Assembly (NCBI RefSeq): GCF_017875835.1
Contig: NZ_JAGING010000001.1
Span: 2,356,001 to 2,420,000, forward strand
Source of the DNA: Psychrobacter sp. PL19
GTDB lineage: Bacteria > Pseudomonadota > Gammaproteobacteria > Pseudomonadales > Moraxellaceae
DNA: 64,000 bases
Direction: 5' to 3'
The notes beneath the pieces were generated by a model. The model searched no databases and had not been told where the DNA came from. It worked only from the letters and a program-made list of their open reading frames with translations. This document shows, one piece after another, positions 1-9,789 of the stretch. A program made the translations under genes and the position numbers. Every line of letters begins with the position of its first letter. Positions within the stretch are counted from its first letter, which is position 1.

Positions 1-76
1 CTCTACTAATGAATATTAGCTCAAGTTATAACAGCGGTAATAGGCTGTAAAATTGGTAACAACGATAGGACTATGT

Positions 77-241
77 ATGAAACGTTATGAATGTATTGTT
101 TGCGGTTGGATCTATGATGAAGCGCTTGGCTGCCCCGAAGAAGGTATCGCTCCTGGCACCAAATGGGATGATATCCCTGATGACTGGACTTGCCCAGAAT
201 GCGGTGTTGGCAAGATAGACTTTGAGATGATGGAGCTATAA
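77..241 (+). CDS. rubA: Rubredoxin (RubA type)
   Basis: A 54-residue rubredoxin, a one-electron carrier with a single iron held by four cysteines. The two CxxC pairs are visible: C6-x2-C9 near the N-terminus (ECIVCGW) and C39-x2-C42 (TCPECG). An extra Cys lies at position 19. The sequence resembles the Acinetobacter RubA class that carries electrons from rubredoxin reductase to alkane hydroxylase; no hydroxylase or reductase gene is in this window, so the partner is unknown. I chose the ATG at 77 rather than an in-frame one at 53 because an AGGA lies 6 bases upstream and the protein then has the usual rubredoxin length. The hydrolase gene follows 31 bp downstream on the same strand, so the two may be co-transcribed. 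Confidence 0.95.
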   Translation: MKRYECIVCGWIYDEALGCPEEGIAPGTKWDDIPDDWTCPECGVGKIDFEMMEL

Positions 242-272
242 GAAATAGCTGGCACTCTAAATAGGAGATCTC

Positions 273-1295
273 ATGACCAACCCCAATTATCCCGATAGTG
301 CTAACTTGCCTGGGCAGATAGGTAATTACCCTACTCACGAATGGCAACGATTTGGCGAGCATTTCTGGCGCGCCTCAGATCTGAGCGAGCACCTTCATCA
401 GGCAATGATCGATATCGGTGACGGCATTGAGCTGTGTATCGAAGCGGGTGGTAATCCTAACAACCCGCCATTGCTAATGGTTATGGGCTTGGGCTCACAG
501 ATGATCTTTTGGCCAGACGATTTTATTAAACGTTTGATTAGTGCTGGATTTTTTGTGATTCGTTTTGATAACCGTGATATCGGTCTGTCCTCTAAAGTAC
601 AGATTGAAGGCCTGCCGCGCGTCAGCCAGCTAAAAATGATGCTGCGCCTGCAGACGGGTCTGTCTAATAAAGGCCAGCAGGTCGCTTATAATTTGACTGA
701 CATGGCTGAGGACACGGTACGGCTGATTAAAGCATTGAATATTAGTAGTACTCATCTACTGGGCGCATCGATGGGTGGTATGATCGCCCAGATTGTCGCG
801 GCGCGATATCCTAGTTTAGTGAAGCGCATGGCCTTGATGTTTACCACCACCAATCGTGCGTTTTTAAAACCCCCTAGAGCCAAGCAGCTGTATACCTTGA
901 TCAATCGCCCTGAAAGCCATTCTGAGCGTGATATCGTGCGTCATAGTGTGTGGTTTATGAAGACAGTGGGTACGCCCGGGCATGTGAACGTACGAACGGT
1001 TCGTGAGATTGCTAAATTACGTTATCAACGTAATTTCCACCCTCTAGGCTCGGTACAGCAGCTCAATGCTATCTTATCGTCAGGCTCTATCAGCCGCTTT
1101 AGTAAGCAAGTCAAAGCGCCGACCATTGTCATTCATGGTAGTGTTGATGGTCTGCTGCCCTCTTCACAAGGACGTGTCGTCGCTAAAACCATTCCGAACG
1201 CGAAGTTTCATCTTATAGAAGGCATGGCTCATGATATTCCAGCCTATTATCAGCCTTATTTGGTTGATTTAATCCGCAATCATTTGTTAGATTAA
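273..1295 (+). CDS. Alpha/beta hydrolase
   Basis: A 340-residue alpha/beta-hydrolase-fold protein. The nucleophile elbow GASMGG places the catalytic serine at residue 166. A downstream HGSVDGLLP segment supplies the acid, and the late EGMAHDIP segment supplies the histidine. The oxyanion region VMGLGSQMIFWP follows the first beta strands. No signal peptide is visible, so it is probably cytoplasmic. A strong AGGAG lies just before the ATG. Substrate is unknown; such proteins are often annotated as esterase, lipase-like or haloperoxidase-like hydrolases. It sits 31 bp after the rubredoxin gene and is followed by a clear hairpin terminator, so the pair probably forms one short transcript. Confidence 0.88.
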   Translation: MTNPNYPDSANLPGQIGNYPTHEWQRFGEHFWRASDLSEHLHQAMIDIGDGIELCIEAGGNPNNPPLLMVMGLGSQMIFWPDDFIKRLISAGFFVIRFDNRDIGLSSKVQIEGLPRVSQLKMMLRLQTGLSNKGQQVAYNLTDMAEDTVRLIKALNISSTHLLGASMGGMIAQIVAARYPSLVKRMALMFTTTNRAFLKPPRAKQLYTLINRPESHSERDIVRHSVWFMKTVGTPGHVNVRTVREIAKLRYQRNFHPLGSVQQLNAILSSGSISRFSKQVKAPTIVIHGSVDGLLPSSQGRVVAKTIPNAKFHLIEGMAHDIPAYYQPYLVDLIRNHLLD

Positions 1296-1334
1296 CAAGT
1301 GTTTAAACGCTTATTGCTCTAAAACCAGACAATG

Positions 1335-1385
1335 AAAAAGAGAGCAAAGGGTATGAATTATGCATACCTTTTACTCTCTTTTTTT
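1335..1385. terminator. Bidirectional hairpin terminator
   Basis: A long inverted repeat pairs 1335-1355 with 1363-1383 with few mismatches and a 7-nt loop. It is flanked by an A-run on the left and a T-run on the right. It lies between the convergent hydrolase and WG-repeat genes and can serve both strands. Confidence 0.85.
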
Positions 1386-1436
1386 GCACTAGCGCTTTAG
1401 CGTTTTTAAGGTATTTTAACTATAGTAACGGCCTCG

Positions 1437-2519
1437 TTAGTCACAACCAACGCTCGTGCCTGCTGTATCGATGCACATTTTACTGCCATTCTCTAGACTG
1501 CCAATCCATGCTTTATTGTCTTTAAACACAAAAGAAGGCACGCCGTTGTAGTTACCATTGGTTATCAAAGGACTGTTATCGAAACGGAAAGGAATCACCA
1601 GCTCACCCCCTAAATTGACAAAACCCCAACTATTATTGACGCGTACCCCGGCTAAGCCTTCAGAAAAAGATCGCACTTCATTAAATGAATAGGTAATCAT
1701 AGTAACGTCATTATCGTCAACAAAGCCCCATCTGCCATCTTGCTGATACGGTAGTAAGGTGGTAAAGCCATCAGATACTGGTAATCCTGCCTGTGCTGGC
1801 GGTGATAAAGTAGTGGCCGCCGCATTGTTAGAAGATTGCTGGGTAGAAGATTGTCGGTTAGAAGATGGCTTGCTATCAGAGGCTGATAGCCGATCACTAC
1901 CGTTCAGGTTGTCGATTACTTTTCCATTTTTATCCACCCAGCTGGTCACTTTATTCTTACGAACGCGAGCGGTACCGCTACGATAGTTATCAATGTCACT
2001 AATTGCCGCTGAGAATGGCAGAATAGTCTCATTAGAGGTACTAATAATCCCGTAGTTGCCGCCTTTTTTTACTATAATGCGCCCGTCAGAGACCGAACGA
2101 GCCCAGTTTTTGCCGCCAGCCTCATTTAGCATGTCATAGATAGTAGGAATAACCTCGCGACCTTGCATATTCACATAACCAACACGACTGTTACGTTGGA
2201 CTGGTAATAGGCCATTGGCTATTTTGTTGGCGTCGACTCTTTGGTAGCGTGTTAAATCAATACTCTTTTTGCCGCTGTTATCAATTAGTGCCACAGGTGC
2301 ACCAAAGTCTTTTATAGCTAAGAAGTAGCTGCTGCTGGCCGTACAGGAAACATTTTTATAATAACTTTTAGGTGGTTTACAGCTGGCTGCGTGGGCCGTC
2401 GGTAGTACAACCATGGCCGCTAATAAAGTGCCAAGCGTCAAACCTAACCTCGATGTTTTCTTCAGATGTAAATGAGATATCGACGGTGATTGTGATGTTA
2501 ATATAAAGCGTTGTGGCAT
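1437..2519 (-). CDS. Exported WG-repeat protein
   Basis: A 360-residue protein that begins with a signal-peptide-like segment: basic residues, then LGLTLGTLLAAMVVLPTAHA with a probable cleavage after AHA. The mature part holds several WG-type repeats, for example RVGYVNMQGREVIP, GNYGIIS, GRWGFVDDND and SWGFVNLGGELVIPF, which form beta-rich solenoid or propeller-like domains of unknown role. A Ser/Gln/Asn-rich linker divides an N-terminal repeat block from the C-terminal one. Four cysteines are near the two ends. I prefer the internal ATG at 2519, with an AGGG 7 bases upstream, over an in-frame ATG at 2570, because the longer form puts 17 residues before the signal peptide. Predicted periplasmic or surface protein; function not assigned. 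Confidence 0.75.
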   Translation of the reverse strand: MPQRFILTSQSPSISHLHLKKTSRLGLTLGTLLAAMVVLPTAHAASCKPPKSYYKNVSCTASSSYFLAIKDFGAPVALIDNSGKKSIDLTRYQRVDANKIANGLLPVQRNSRVGYVNMQGREVIPTIYDMLNEAGGKNWARSVSDGRIIVKKGGNYGIISTSNETILPFSAAISDIDNYRSGTARVRKNKVTSWVDKNGKVIDNLNGSDRLSASDSKPSSNRQSSTQQSSNNAAATTLSPPAQAGLPVSDGFTTLLPYQQDGRWGFVDDNDVTMITYSFNEVRSFSEGLAGVRVNNSWGFVNLGGELVIPFRFDNSPLITNGNYNGVPSFVFKDNKAWIGSLENGSKMCIDTAGTSVGCD

Positions 2520-2916
2520 AAATAACCCTAAGCTAAAAGGATTTAAAAAACAATAGCATATGTTGTACATTAAATATTACAGATGAAAGAGTCTAACAAA
2601 CGGGGTAATCGCAAACTTAAAGTGAGACAGTATTATTTATTATTGGTCGCCGTTACAACCTGCTAGACTAACAAATAGTGAGGGCGACGCCAATATTAAT
2701 CCTGTAAGAATATAACAGCGTTATATAGCCAGTGTTAGCAACGAGTCCAAACCATAACGTGATGCTCACTATACTTTAATTCTGATAGTGCCAATCCCAT
2801 TCAAAAACACCTTATTATGAACCCTATATTTTCCCGAGAGCATTTAGATTTTGGGTCAAAGAATCTACAATGTCGGCTTTTTTAAGTGGTTCATTACTCA
2901 ACTACAAGGGTAGCTT
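2520..2916. other. Divergent intergenic region
   Basis: About 400 bp between the WG-repeat gene (minus) and the EamA transporter (plus). It must hold promoters for both. I see no long ORF, hairpin or strong sigma70 pair that I would defend. Confidence 0.5.
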
Positions 2917-3849
2917 ATGGCTGTCTCCTCATCACACTCTGCGTCTACCGGCTTACTTATTGGCTGTATTATTTTCGGCTTAGGCAGCCTGATTGTCGCG
3001 CATGTCGATATTGGTGGTTGGGCGATGTCGTTTTGGCGACTTGCTATTTCAGGGATGATATTTGCAGTATTGGCCAAACTAACTGGCCAGCGCCTGCCCC
3101 GTTCAAGGCGCGCTATCGTTTATGGTTTATTATCAGGGGTGTTTTTAGGGCTAGACTTAGCCTTGTGGCACGAAAGCATCTATGCCGTCGGTCCTGGCAT
3201 CTCGACCTTACTTAATAGCTTACAAATTTTCTTTTTAGCCGCTATTGGGTTTTTATACTTTAATGAACGCCAATCTATTTTACAGCTGGTCAGCTTGTGT
3301 CTGGCCATGCTGGGAGTGGCGATGATTGGTAGCCCTGAATTTGCTCAAAATACTGCCGCCACTTGGGGCTTCATTACTGGCATCGTTTCCGGTGCCATGC
3401 TAGCGGCGTCCATGACTTTTATTCGTAAAACCCACGACACTGAGCCGACACCAATATTTGTGTTGATGCAGCTAATCAGTATTGGTGGGGTATTGGCGAT
3501 GATTGTGCCGATGTTTGTCTTTGATATGGGCCATATATTGCCCAATACCTGGTCTGAGTTTGGTTGGGTGCTTATCTATGGCGCGGTAATGCAATGTTTG
3601 GCTTGGGGACTGATTGCTTACTCTATTCCCAAGCTGTCTTTAACACTGACCGGTTTGCTGCTATTGACTGAGCCTATTGCTGCCTTGTTCATTGACTATA
3701 GCTGGTTGGATAAACCCATCAATACCTTACAGTGGAGCGGCGCGCTGTTGACCATGTTTGCTATCTACTCAGGCTCTCTCAAACCCAAGCCACGCGCCCT
3801 AAGACGCTATCGATTTTTTGCACGGTTTTATAAGCGAAAATACAAATAG
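2917..3849 (+). CDS. EamA-family (DMT) transporter
   Basis: A 310-residue inner-membrane protein of the drug/metabolite transporter superfamily. About ten hydrophobic segments fill the whole length, arranged as two EamA repeats of five helices (roughly residues 5-140 and 150-290). The first repeat starts with the typical pattern of glycine-rich helices followed by WAMSFWRLAISG, and ends in FLYFNERQS. The second ends in LLLLTEPIAALFIDY. The C-terminus is short and basic, as expected on the cytoplasmic side. AAGGG lies a suitable distance before the ATG. EamA proteins export metabolites or amino acids, but the substrate cannot be read from sequence. It appears to be a single-gene transcript. 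Confidence 0.88.
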   Translation: MAVSSSHSASTGLLIGCIIFGLGSLIVAHVDIGGWAMSFWRLAISGMIFAVLAKLTGQRLPRSRRAIVYGLLSGVFLGLDLALWHESIYAVGPGISTLLNSLQIFFLAAIGFLYFNERQSILQLVSLCLAMLGVAMIGSPEFAQNTAATWGFITGIVSGAMLAASMTFIRKTHDTEPTPIFVLMQLISIGGVLAMIVPMFVFDMGHILPNTWSEFGWVLIYGAVMQCLAWGLIAYSIPKLSLTLTGLLLLTEPIAALFIDYSWLDKPINTLQWSGALLTMFAIYSGSLKPKPRALRRYRFFARFYKRKYK

Positions 3850-3959
3850 CACTAACGATAAAACGAAGGCTATCCATTCATACAGTATTCACTCAATATC
3901 GTGAGAACAGATTGAAAAAATTATTATGAATACGATTCTCAGTAGGATTTTGACAAAGA

Positions 3960-4000
3960 AAAGCCAGTGACTTTAAGAGTTTCAAAGTCACTGGCTTTTT
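3960..4000. terminator. Rho-independent terminator, perfect 15-bp stem
   Basis: The arms 3960-3974 and 3984-3998 are perfectly complementary (AAAGCCAGTGACTTT), with a 9-nt loop and flanking A and T runs. It ends the EamA transcript on the plus strand and could also stop minus-strand transcription from uraA. Confidence 0.9.
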
Positions 4001-4005
4001 GCTGG

Positions 4006-4111
4006 AGTCAATGAAAAGTGATATCGATACATAACGTACTGCTGGCATACGTTTTTCTTGCTTGCTGTGCCTACGCAGACAGAGGCTGCAAAAAGCTTAT
4101 ACCAGCAGTAC
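4006..4111. repeat. Dispersed MITE-like repeat, copy A
   Basis: About 106 bp, closely matching copy B near 48.4 kb in reverse complement and related to the copy near 59.9 kb. A perfect inner inverted repeat, GTACTGCTGG at 4036-4045 and CCAGCAGTAC at 4102-4111, encloses a conserved core containing the complement of GCAGCCTCTGT. The left end has AGTCAAT, 12 bases, then CGATACA, the same end motif and spacing as in the 59.9 kb copy. It contains no ORF. Confidence 0.7.
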
Positions 4112-4280
4112 TATAACATTTAAAGGTATTTTGGCTATTTACTAAGCGATTTTTTGCTATTATCTGTTTGCTATGGTCTGTTTGCTAAAAACCTTACTAA
4201 ATCGTTATGAAATTTATATTTTTATCTTCAATTGCTCTGGCTATACTTTCCTTGAGCCTTCTGTTCAAAACGCTAATGGC

Positions 4281-5684
4281 TTAGTCCTTTTGACGATTAA
4301 ATAAAGCATTAAGCACAATCGCAGTGAGAGTAGCGGTGCCAATACCCCCTAAGTCAAAGCCGCCTAAATGCAAGCTGAAGTTACCAGTGCCCATAATCAC
4401 AGTGACTGCAGCAATAATTAAATTACTGTTTTTGCTAAAATCAATATGACTGTCTATCCATATTTTTGCCCCAGCAATGGCAATTAAACCAAACACCACG
4501 ATAGATGCCCCGCCTAATAGTGCCGGTGGAATAGTCTGAATAATCGCGCCAAATTTCGGCGACAATCCCAATAATATAGCGACCACCCCTGCAATCACAA
4601 ATATGGTCGTGCTATACACCTTGGTCACTGCCATTACGCCAATATTCTCAGCATAAGTAGTCACACCAGTACCACCAAAACCTGCTGAAAAAGTCGTGGC
4701 CAAGCCATCAGCAAAGAACGCTCGACCCATATAAGGGGTTACCCGAGCTTTGGTCATGCCTTCGACCGCTTTAAAATGTCCTAAATTTTCGGCAATCAAA
4801 ATAAAGGCGACTGGCGCAATTAAAATAATCGCACTCATCTCAAAACGCGGTGCATGAATACTCGGCAACCCAAACCACGAGGCTGCTTGGATAGCGCTAA
4901 AGTCAATCGGCACCCCAAAGCCCATAATATTGGTCATCACGTAGTAAGCAACATACGATAATATCAAGCCCACCAGTAATAATAAACGCCGCAGCATACC
5001 GCGAGTAAATACCGCCACCCCACTGATAAGCAATACGGTCAAGGCCGCCATCCAAGCATCAAACTGGTTAGCCGACACCCCTTGGATAGTCACCGGTGCT
5101 AAATTAAGCCCGATAATCATCACGATCGCACCGGTCACAATAGGCGGCATCAAACGTTCAATCCAACCGGTTCCCGTCTTTATGACCAGCAAGCCCACCA
5201 AAGCATAGATAATACCGCATACCATAATGCCGCCTAAAGCGACATTCAGGTTACTGTTAAATCCGACCCCAGCATAAGCGGTCACCGCGATGACTGGACC
5301 GATAAAGGCAAAGCTTGACCCTAAATAACTGGGCATGCGCCCACCAGTAATTATAAAAAACATCACGGTACAAATACCGGACATTAAAATAGCCATATTG
5401 GGATCAAAGCCCATCAACAAGGGTGCAAGTACCGTAGACCCAAACATCGCAAAAGTGTGTTGCACGCCCAATAAAATACTTTTTGATGGCGGTAAATACT
5501 CATTGATGCCAACAGGATCACGATCTAAATCACCACCATAGGGACGCCAAGTCGGGAACCAGCGACCATTTTCAAAATCTGGATTGTGCGGCAAGCTCAT
5601 GGTAGCCGAATCAATACCCGCGGCATCTAGGGCTGTTGGAGAGCGAGGTTCTGCTTGGGACTGTTTATCTGATGGAGTTGCCAT
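4281..5684 (-). CDS. uraA: Uracil permease (NCS2 family)
   Basis: A 467-residue inner-membrane transporter of the nucleobase/ascorbate (NCS2) family, which imports uracil with protons. The sequence holds about 14 hydrophobic segments. Both carboxylates that are functionally important in UraA are in place: E299 in ILIAENLGHF and E346 in the GTGVTTYAENIG segment. GFGGTG and the loop AVTKVYST are also typical of the uracil branch rather than xanthine/urate permeases. I start at the ATG at 5684 (MATPSDKQ), preceded by AGGA, instead of the longer frame start at 5765, which would add a peptide not seen in the family. The gene stands alone. It feeds pyrimidine salvage; no upp gene is nearby. Confidence 0.92.
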   Translation of the reverse strand: MATPSDKQSQAEPRSPTALDAAGIDSATMSLPHNPDFENGRWFPTWRPYGGDLDRDPVGINEYLPPSKSILLGVQHTFAMFGSTVLAPLLMGFDPNMAILMSGICTVMFFIITGGRMPSYLGSSFAFIGPVIAVTAYAGVGFNSNLNVALGGIMVCGIIYALVGLLVIKTGTGWIERLMPPIVTGAIVMIIGLNLAPVTIQGVSANQFDAWMAALTVLLISGVAVFTRGMLRRLLLLVGLILSYVAYYVMTNIMGFGVPIDFSAIQAASWFGLPSIHAPRFEMSAIILIAPVAFILIAENLGHFKAVEGMTKARVTPYMGRAFFADGLATTFSAGFGGTGVTTYAENIGVMAVTKVYSTTIFVIAGVVAILLGLSPKFGAIIQTIPPALLGGASIVVFGLIAIAGAKIWIDSHIDFSKNSNLIIAAVTVIMGTGNFSLHLGGFDLGGIGTATLTAIVLNALFNRQKD

Positions 5685-6161
5685 ACACACTTGTCCTATG
5701 TAGCTTACATTAATAATAACAGGCCAATGAAAAATAGTGCGAACCAATACTACCCTATTTGACATATCGCGTTATATTAGCTCATTTATCTAACAAAAAA
5801 ATCCAGCAGAAAGATTTTTATAAAAATATTATGTTTTACTGGCCGTATCTGATTAGATATGTTTTACTGAACGTACCGCTTTAGTTGCTCGCGCCTTACG
5901 GTATTCTACAGCGACGACTACTTACAGGATGTTACATAAGCGTTGATGCCGAGCATCATAACGGAATTTAATAATAAACAACAGCTATTATTCACCCGTC
6001 ATCTGTATTACCACGTTTAAATATTTCCATAAACGATGCTCCAGATTCACCCATTAGCGGTGCCTGTTACCTATTGCTGCCTTTCACATTTGTGCTACAG
6101 GTGCCTAGTCTAGGCTGTGTGATAGCGCTTACTCACTTTTACTTCTTTTTGGTAATTTATT
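5685..6161. other. Divergent promoter region uraA / sdaA
   Basis: About 480 bp between two divergently read genes. It is AT-rich near uraA. I found no tRNA-like, riboswitch-like or coding signal; it most likely holds only promoters. Confidence 0.45.
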
Positions 6162-7595
6162 ATGATTAGTGTATTTGACTTATTCAAAATCGGGATAGGC
6201 CCATCAAGCTCGCATACTGTCGGCCCAATGGTGGCAGCTAATTTATTTTTAGCCTCTTTTCTTAAGCAAGCCGAGCTGACCGATATAAAGGGTATTGAAA
6301 TTGAACTATATGGCTCTTTAGCCGAAACCGGTAAAGGTCACGCTACCGACACTGCCATACTATTGGGCTTACTAGGCTACGCCCCAAGCACTATTGATAC
6401 GCGTTTAACCAGCCAATATCTTGCGCCTATTTTTTCTGATAAACAATTGCACATAGCAGGCAGTCATACTGTTGCCTTTGATACCGAGCGCGATATCCAC
6501 TGGTATGGTGATACCGTCCTACCGTACCATCCTAATGCCATGACCATCCGAGCACTGTTAGCAAATGACAAAAACTATCAACAAACCTATTACTCAGTGG
6601 GTGGCGGTTTTGTCATCAATGATGAAGATGCTGACAATCCAGATGAAGATCATGGCACGCCGACTATAAATGTCATTCCTTATCCCTTTAATAGTGCCGC
6701 AGAACTTCTTGAACAGTGTCGTCAGCACCGTTTAAGCATTAGTGACTTGGTATTGGCTAACGAATGCCATTATCGCGATAAAAAAGACATCTTTGCCTAC
6801 TTGGATTCCATTTGGGATGCAATGCAAGATTGCGTGATCCGAGGCTGTCAAAACAGCGGCATATTACCCGGCGGTTTGGATGTCAAACGCCGCGCCCAAG
6901 CATTACATTTACAGCTGTGCGCTGAGAAAAATCAACCCATCACAAAAACTGATAAGCTCGCCGCGATGGATTGGATAGACTTGTATGCCTTGGCGGTCAA
7001 CGAAGAAAATGCCAATGGTGGTAACGTAGTGACCGCACCAACCAATGGTGCTGCTGGCATTATTCCTGCAGTCATGCACTATTATCGCGATTTCTTGTCG
7101 AGCTACAGTCAAGATGGTGCCCGCAAATTTTTGTTGAATGCCACCGCTATTGGTAGCTTAATCAAACAAAACGCCTCTATTTCTGGTGCTGAAGTAGGCT
7201 GTCAAGGAGAAGTAGGCTCCGCCTGTGCGATGGCTGCCTCGGCGTTGGCTGAAATTTTAGGTGGCGATCCTGCCAAGTGTCTTAATGCTGCTGAAATAGG
7301 CATCGAGCATAATCTAGGTCTCACCTGCGATCCGGTTGGCGGTTTGGTACAAGTGCCTTGTATAGAGCGCAATGCGATGGGCGCTGTAAAAGCAGTTAAT
7401 GCGGCACGGCTTGCCTGCCGTGGTAACGGACAACACTTTGTGTCTTTTGATAAAGTCGTTGAGACCATGAAACAAACGGGCGCTGATATGTTGGACAGCT
7501 ATAAAGAAACCTCCCGGGGCGGTCTTGCAGTCTATGCAGATAACCGTATACCCACCGCAAGCCAAGGCGTTAGCGTGAAGTATAGTCAGTGCTAA
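6162..7595 (+). CDS. sdaA: L-serine dehydratase, iron-sulfur, single chain
   Basis: A 477-residue enzyme that converts L-serine to pyruvate and ammonia using an oxygen-sensitive [4Fe-4S] cluster. The N-terminal beta domain starts with the family signature [20 protein letters not shown]. The alpha domain carries the cluster cysteines C347 ([10 protein letters not shown]), C389 (CDPVGGL) and C400 (VPCIERN), with the spacing of characterised enzymes (343/385/396 in Legionella). The last residue of the protein is also a cysteine, C477; in the Legionella enzyme the C-terminal Cys folds back and occupies the fourth iron site. The gene is flanked by a long upstream region and a strong terminator, so it is monocistronic. 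Confidence 0.96.
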   Translation: MISVFDLFKIGIGPSSSHTVGPMVAANLFLASFLKQAELTDIKGIEIELYGSLAETGKGHATDTAILLGLLGYAPSTIDTRLTSQYLAPIFSDKQLHIAGSHTVAFDTERDIHWYGDTVLPYHPNAMTIRALLANDKNYQQTYYSVGGGFVINDEDADNPDEDHGTPTINVIPYPFNSAAELLEQCRQHRLSISDLVLANECHYRDKKDIFAYLDSIWDAMQDCVIRGCQNSGILPGGLDVKRRAQALHLQLCAEKNQPITKTDKLAAMDWIDLYALAVNEENANGGNVVTAPTNGAAGIIPAVMHYYRDFLSSYSQDGARKFLLNATAIGSLIKQNASISGAEVGCQGEVGSACAMAASALAEILGGDPAKCLNAAEIGIEHNLGLTCDPVGGLVQVPCIERNAMGAVKAVNAARLACRGNGQHFVSFDKVVETMKQTGADMLDSYKETSRGGLAVYADNRIPTASQGVSVKYSQC

Positions 7596-7626
7596 TCTAA
7601 TACAGGCGCACTACTTTATTACCATA

Positions 7627-7660
7627 AAAAAGGCCTCTAACGAATTAGAGGCCTTTTTGC
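7627..7660. terminator. Rho-independent terminator after sdaA
   Basis: Perfect 14-bp stem (7627-7640 with 7645-7658), 4-nt loop CGAA, flanked by A and T runs. It serves sdaA on the plus strand and can also stop the convergent lipoprotein transcript. Confidence 0.92.
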
Positions 7661-7717
7661 TACTGGCTTTTTGCAAAGCTCAATAAACTAGATACTATAA
7701 ACCACGTGAATCAAAAA

Positions 7718-8116
7718 TTACTCAGCAGTTTTTGAAACAATTTCGTTTAGTAACCATACTGGCTTCACCATACCAGAGTCAGTATCAGCAACCGCTTCTT
7801 GACGCACATCTAGTACATAACGATAATTTGGCTCATAAGTGAAGCCTTGGATATTACCTGTCAAGGTATTGTAGTTTTTCTGATAGGTCTGACGGTATTG
7901 TAGGCATTCGGCTTCAATCTTATTGCCACCGGTGTCCATCATTTCACAGATAGCTTTGCGTGGTGCAATTTCTACTTCAAAACTTGGAATACTAACGACT
8001 TTAACACTAACGGCTTGGCCTTCAACGACCATGTCTCGCTCATCATCCAAGGCCATGGTAGAACAGCCCGCTAATGCAAAAGTGGTGGCCATTGCTGCAA
8101 TTGCTAATTTTTTCAT
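7718..8116 (-). CDS. Small lipoprotein of unknown function
   Basis: A 132-residue protein with a classic lipoprotein signal: MKKLAIAAMATTFALAGC, lipobox LAGC, with the acylated Cys at residue 18. The residue after it is Ser, which favours sorting to the outer membrane. The mature part is short, has two further cysteines (in KAICEMMD and EAECLQY) that could form a disulphide, and contains no domain I recognise. A good GAGGA is upstream of the ATG. It is convergent with sdaA and shares the terminator between them. Similar small lipoproteins occur in Acinetobacter and Psychrobacter, but I cannot assign a role. Confidence 0.85.
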   Translation of the reverse strand: MKKLAIAAMATTFALAGCSTMALDDERDMVVEGQAVSVKVVSIPSFEVEIAPRKAICEMMDTGGNKIEAECLQYRQTYQKNYNTLTGNIQGFTYEPNYRYVLDVRQEAVADTDSGMVKPVWLLNEIVSKTAE

Positions 8117-8453
8117 TCATCTATCCTCAGTTAATTACCATTAAATCACTACTGCCGGTCTGCACTGATTAAAATTACTTAAATTGCTTAAATTACTTAT
8201 AGGTACTTTATTTACACGCTTTATTAGATATGAGCGATTTATTAAAGTCACTTATTCGTGCTCAGAGCAAATCAGGCAGTCATGACAGCAGTATTGAACC
8301 CTAGCCAAAGATTGGCCAAGTATCGCCACTACTGTTTAATATTGTACTACCACCAGTATAAGATGCTTGAAACCTTAGCCTCTGTGACTGCTTTGTAACT
8401 TAACGTCAGGTTTTGCAACTGAACTTAAGCGTCTGTATAGCGAAATATATGGA
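8117..8453. other. Intergenic region downstream of argJ
   Basis: About 340 bp with no credible ORF. Near 8168-8200 there is a small degenerate tandem run (AAATTACTT-like units). It should hold the promoter of the lipoprotein gene and the 3' end of the argJ transcript; no clear terminator hairpin was found. Confidence 0.45.
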
Positions 8454-9677
8454 TCAGCTGCGATAATCTGCATTAATCTTGACATAATCGTAGGACAGAT
8501 CGCAGGTATAGACGGTGTCGCTTGCGGTACCACGCGCTAAATCAATACGAATAGTAATCTCAGGACGGCTCATGACCGACTTGCCTGCAGCTTCAGTATA
8601 ATCAGTAGCAACCCCACCATTTTGACAAATCAGCACGTCATCTAATGAGACATCGATCTGCTCGGTATCGAGGTCTTCAACACCAGCATAACCAACGGCT
8701 GCCAATATGCGGCCCCAATTGGCATCACTAGCGAAAAATGCGGTTTTGACCAAGGGTGAATGAGCGACAGCATAAGCCACATCGCAGCATTCTTGAGTGG
8801 TCTTACCGCCGGTAACATTAACGGTAATAAACTTCGTTGCCCCTTCACCATCACGGACAATCAATTGGGCCAAGCGTACAAAGACCTCAGTCAAGGCTGT
8901 AAATAATGGCTGATAATGCGGATGATCCGTGCTATCGATTGTTTGCGTATTGGCAGTGCCCGTCGCTATCAGCACGCAGCAATCATTGGTAGAGGTGTCA
9001 CCGTCGACCGTAATGCGATTAAAAGATTGCTCGTTGATAGCACTGAGCATTTCTTGCAATAAATCGGCGGCGATATTGGCATCGGTGGCGACATAACCAA
9101 GCATGGTTGCCATATTAGGGCGAATCATTCCTGAGCCTTTAGAGATACCCGTGATATGGTAGTCAGTACCGTCAATCTGTAACTGCTGGCTGGCAAGCTT
9201 GGGTATAGTGTCAGTAGTACGAATACCATTTGCCGCGGCTAGCCAGTTGTCTGCCGCTAAGTTGGCCAGTGCCACATCTAATCCGGCAATTACCGCGTCG
9301 CTATTTAGCGGCTCGCCAATGACTCCGGTAGAAAACGGCAGCACAGTATGAGTATCCACCCCCGCTTTATTAGCCAGTGCCGCGCAGATATTTGCGGCTC
9401 GGCGTTTACCATCCGCGCCCGTACCCGCATTCGCATTACCAGTGTTGGTCACCAAATAGCGCGGACTGGCCAGCGCAAAATGCTCGCGCAATACTCGCAC
9501 AGGGGCCGCACAGAAAGCATTTTTAGTAGTGACCACAGCCGTAGTAGCGCTATCATTAATTTCTATCACGACCAAATCATCACGGTCTTTATAGCGCACG
9601 CCCGCTGCAGTGGCACTAAGCTTAATACCGTCGATGGCATAAATTATACTGGGTACCGCGACATTTCCAACAGCCAT
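8454..9677 (-). CDS. argJ: Glutamate N-acetyltransferase / amino-acid N-acetyltransferase ArgJ
   Basis: A 407-residue ArgJ, the enzyme that transfers acetyl from N-acetylornithine to glutamate in cyclic arginine synthesis and, when bifunctional, also uses acetyl-CoA. ArgJ cleaves itself at an Ala-Thr bond to make two chains; the site is in NMATMLGY, with the new N-terminal nucleophile at T191. The oxyanion region NTGNANAGTG and the conserved GKSVMSRPEITIRIDL region near the C-terminus are present. AAGGA lies before the ATG. Arginine genes are not neighbours here. Whether it is mono- or bifunctional cannot be read from sequence alone. Confidence 0.95.
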   Translation of the reverse strand: MAVGNVAVPSIIYAIDGIKLSATAAGVRYKDRDDLVVIEINDSATTAVVTTKNAFCAAPVRVLREHFALASPRYLVTNTGNANAGTGADGKRRAANICAALANKAGVDTHTVLPFSTGVIGEPLNSDAVIAGLDVALANLAADNWLAAANGIRTTDTIPKLASQQLQIDGTDYHITGISKGSGMIRPNMATMLGYVATDANIAADLLQEMLSAINEQSFNRITVDGDTSTNDCCVLIATGTANTQTIDSTDHPHYQPLFTALTEVFVRLAQLIVRDGEGATKFITVNVTGGKTTQECCDVAYAVAHSPLVKTAFFASDANWGRILAAVGYAGVEDLDTEQIDVSLDDVLICQNGGVATDYTEAAGKSVMSRPEITIRIDLARGTASDTVYTCDLSYDYVKINADYRS

Positions 9678-9789
9678 AGCAAGATCCTTGTTAATTAATT
9701 TTTAGCATTATTTATTAGATTATTAGCAATGCTTCATTAGCAATAAAATCGTTAATAGCATGCTCAGCTTAAGGTATTGGTTTAAGTTG

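Noticed and set aside
21..362. Minus-strand 113-codon frame over rubredoxin and the hydrolase start
   Set aside because: It lies antisense to a clear rubredoxin gene, and has no ribosome site or domain pattern.
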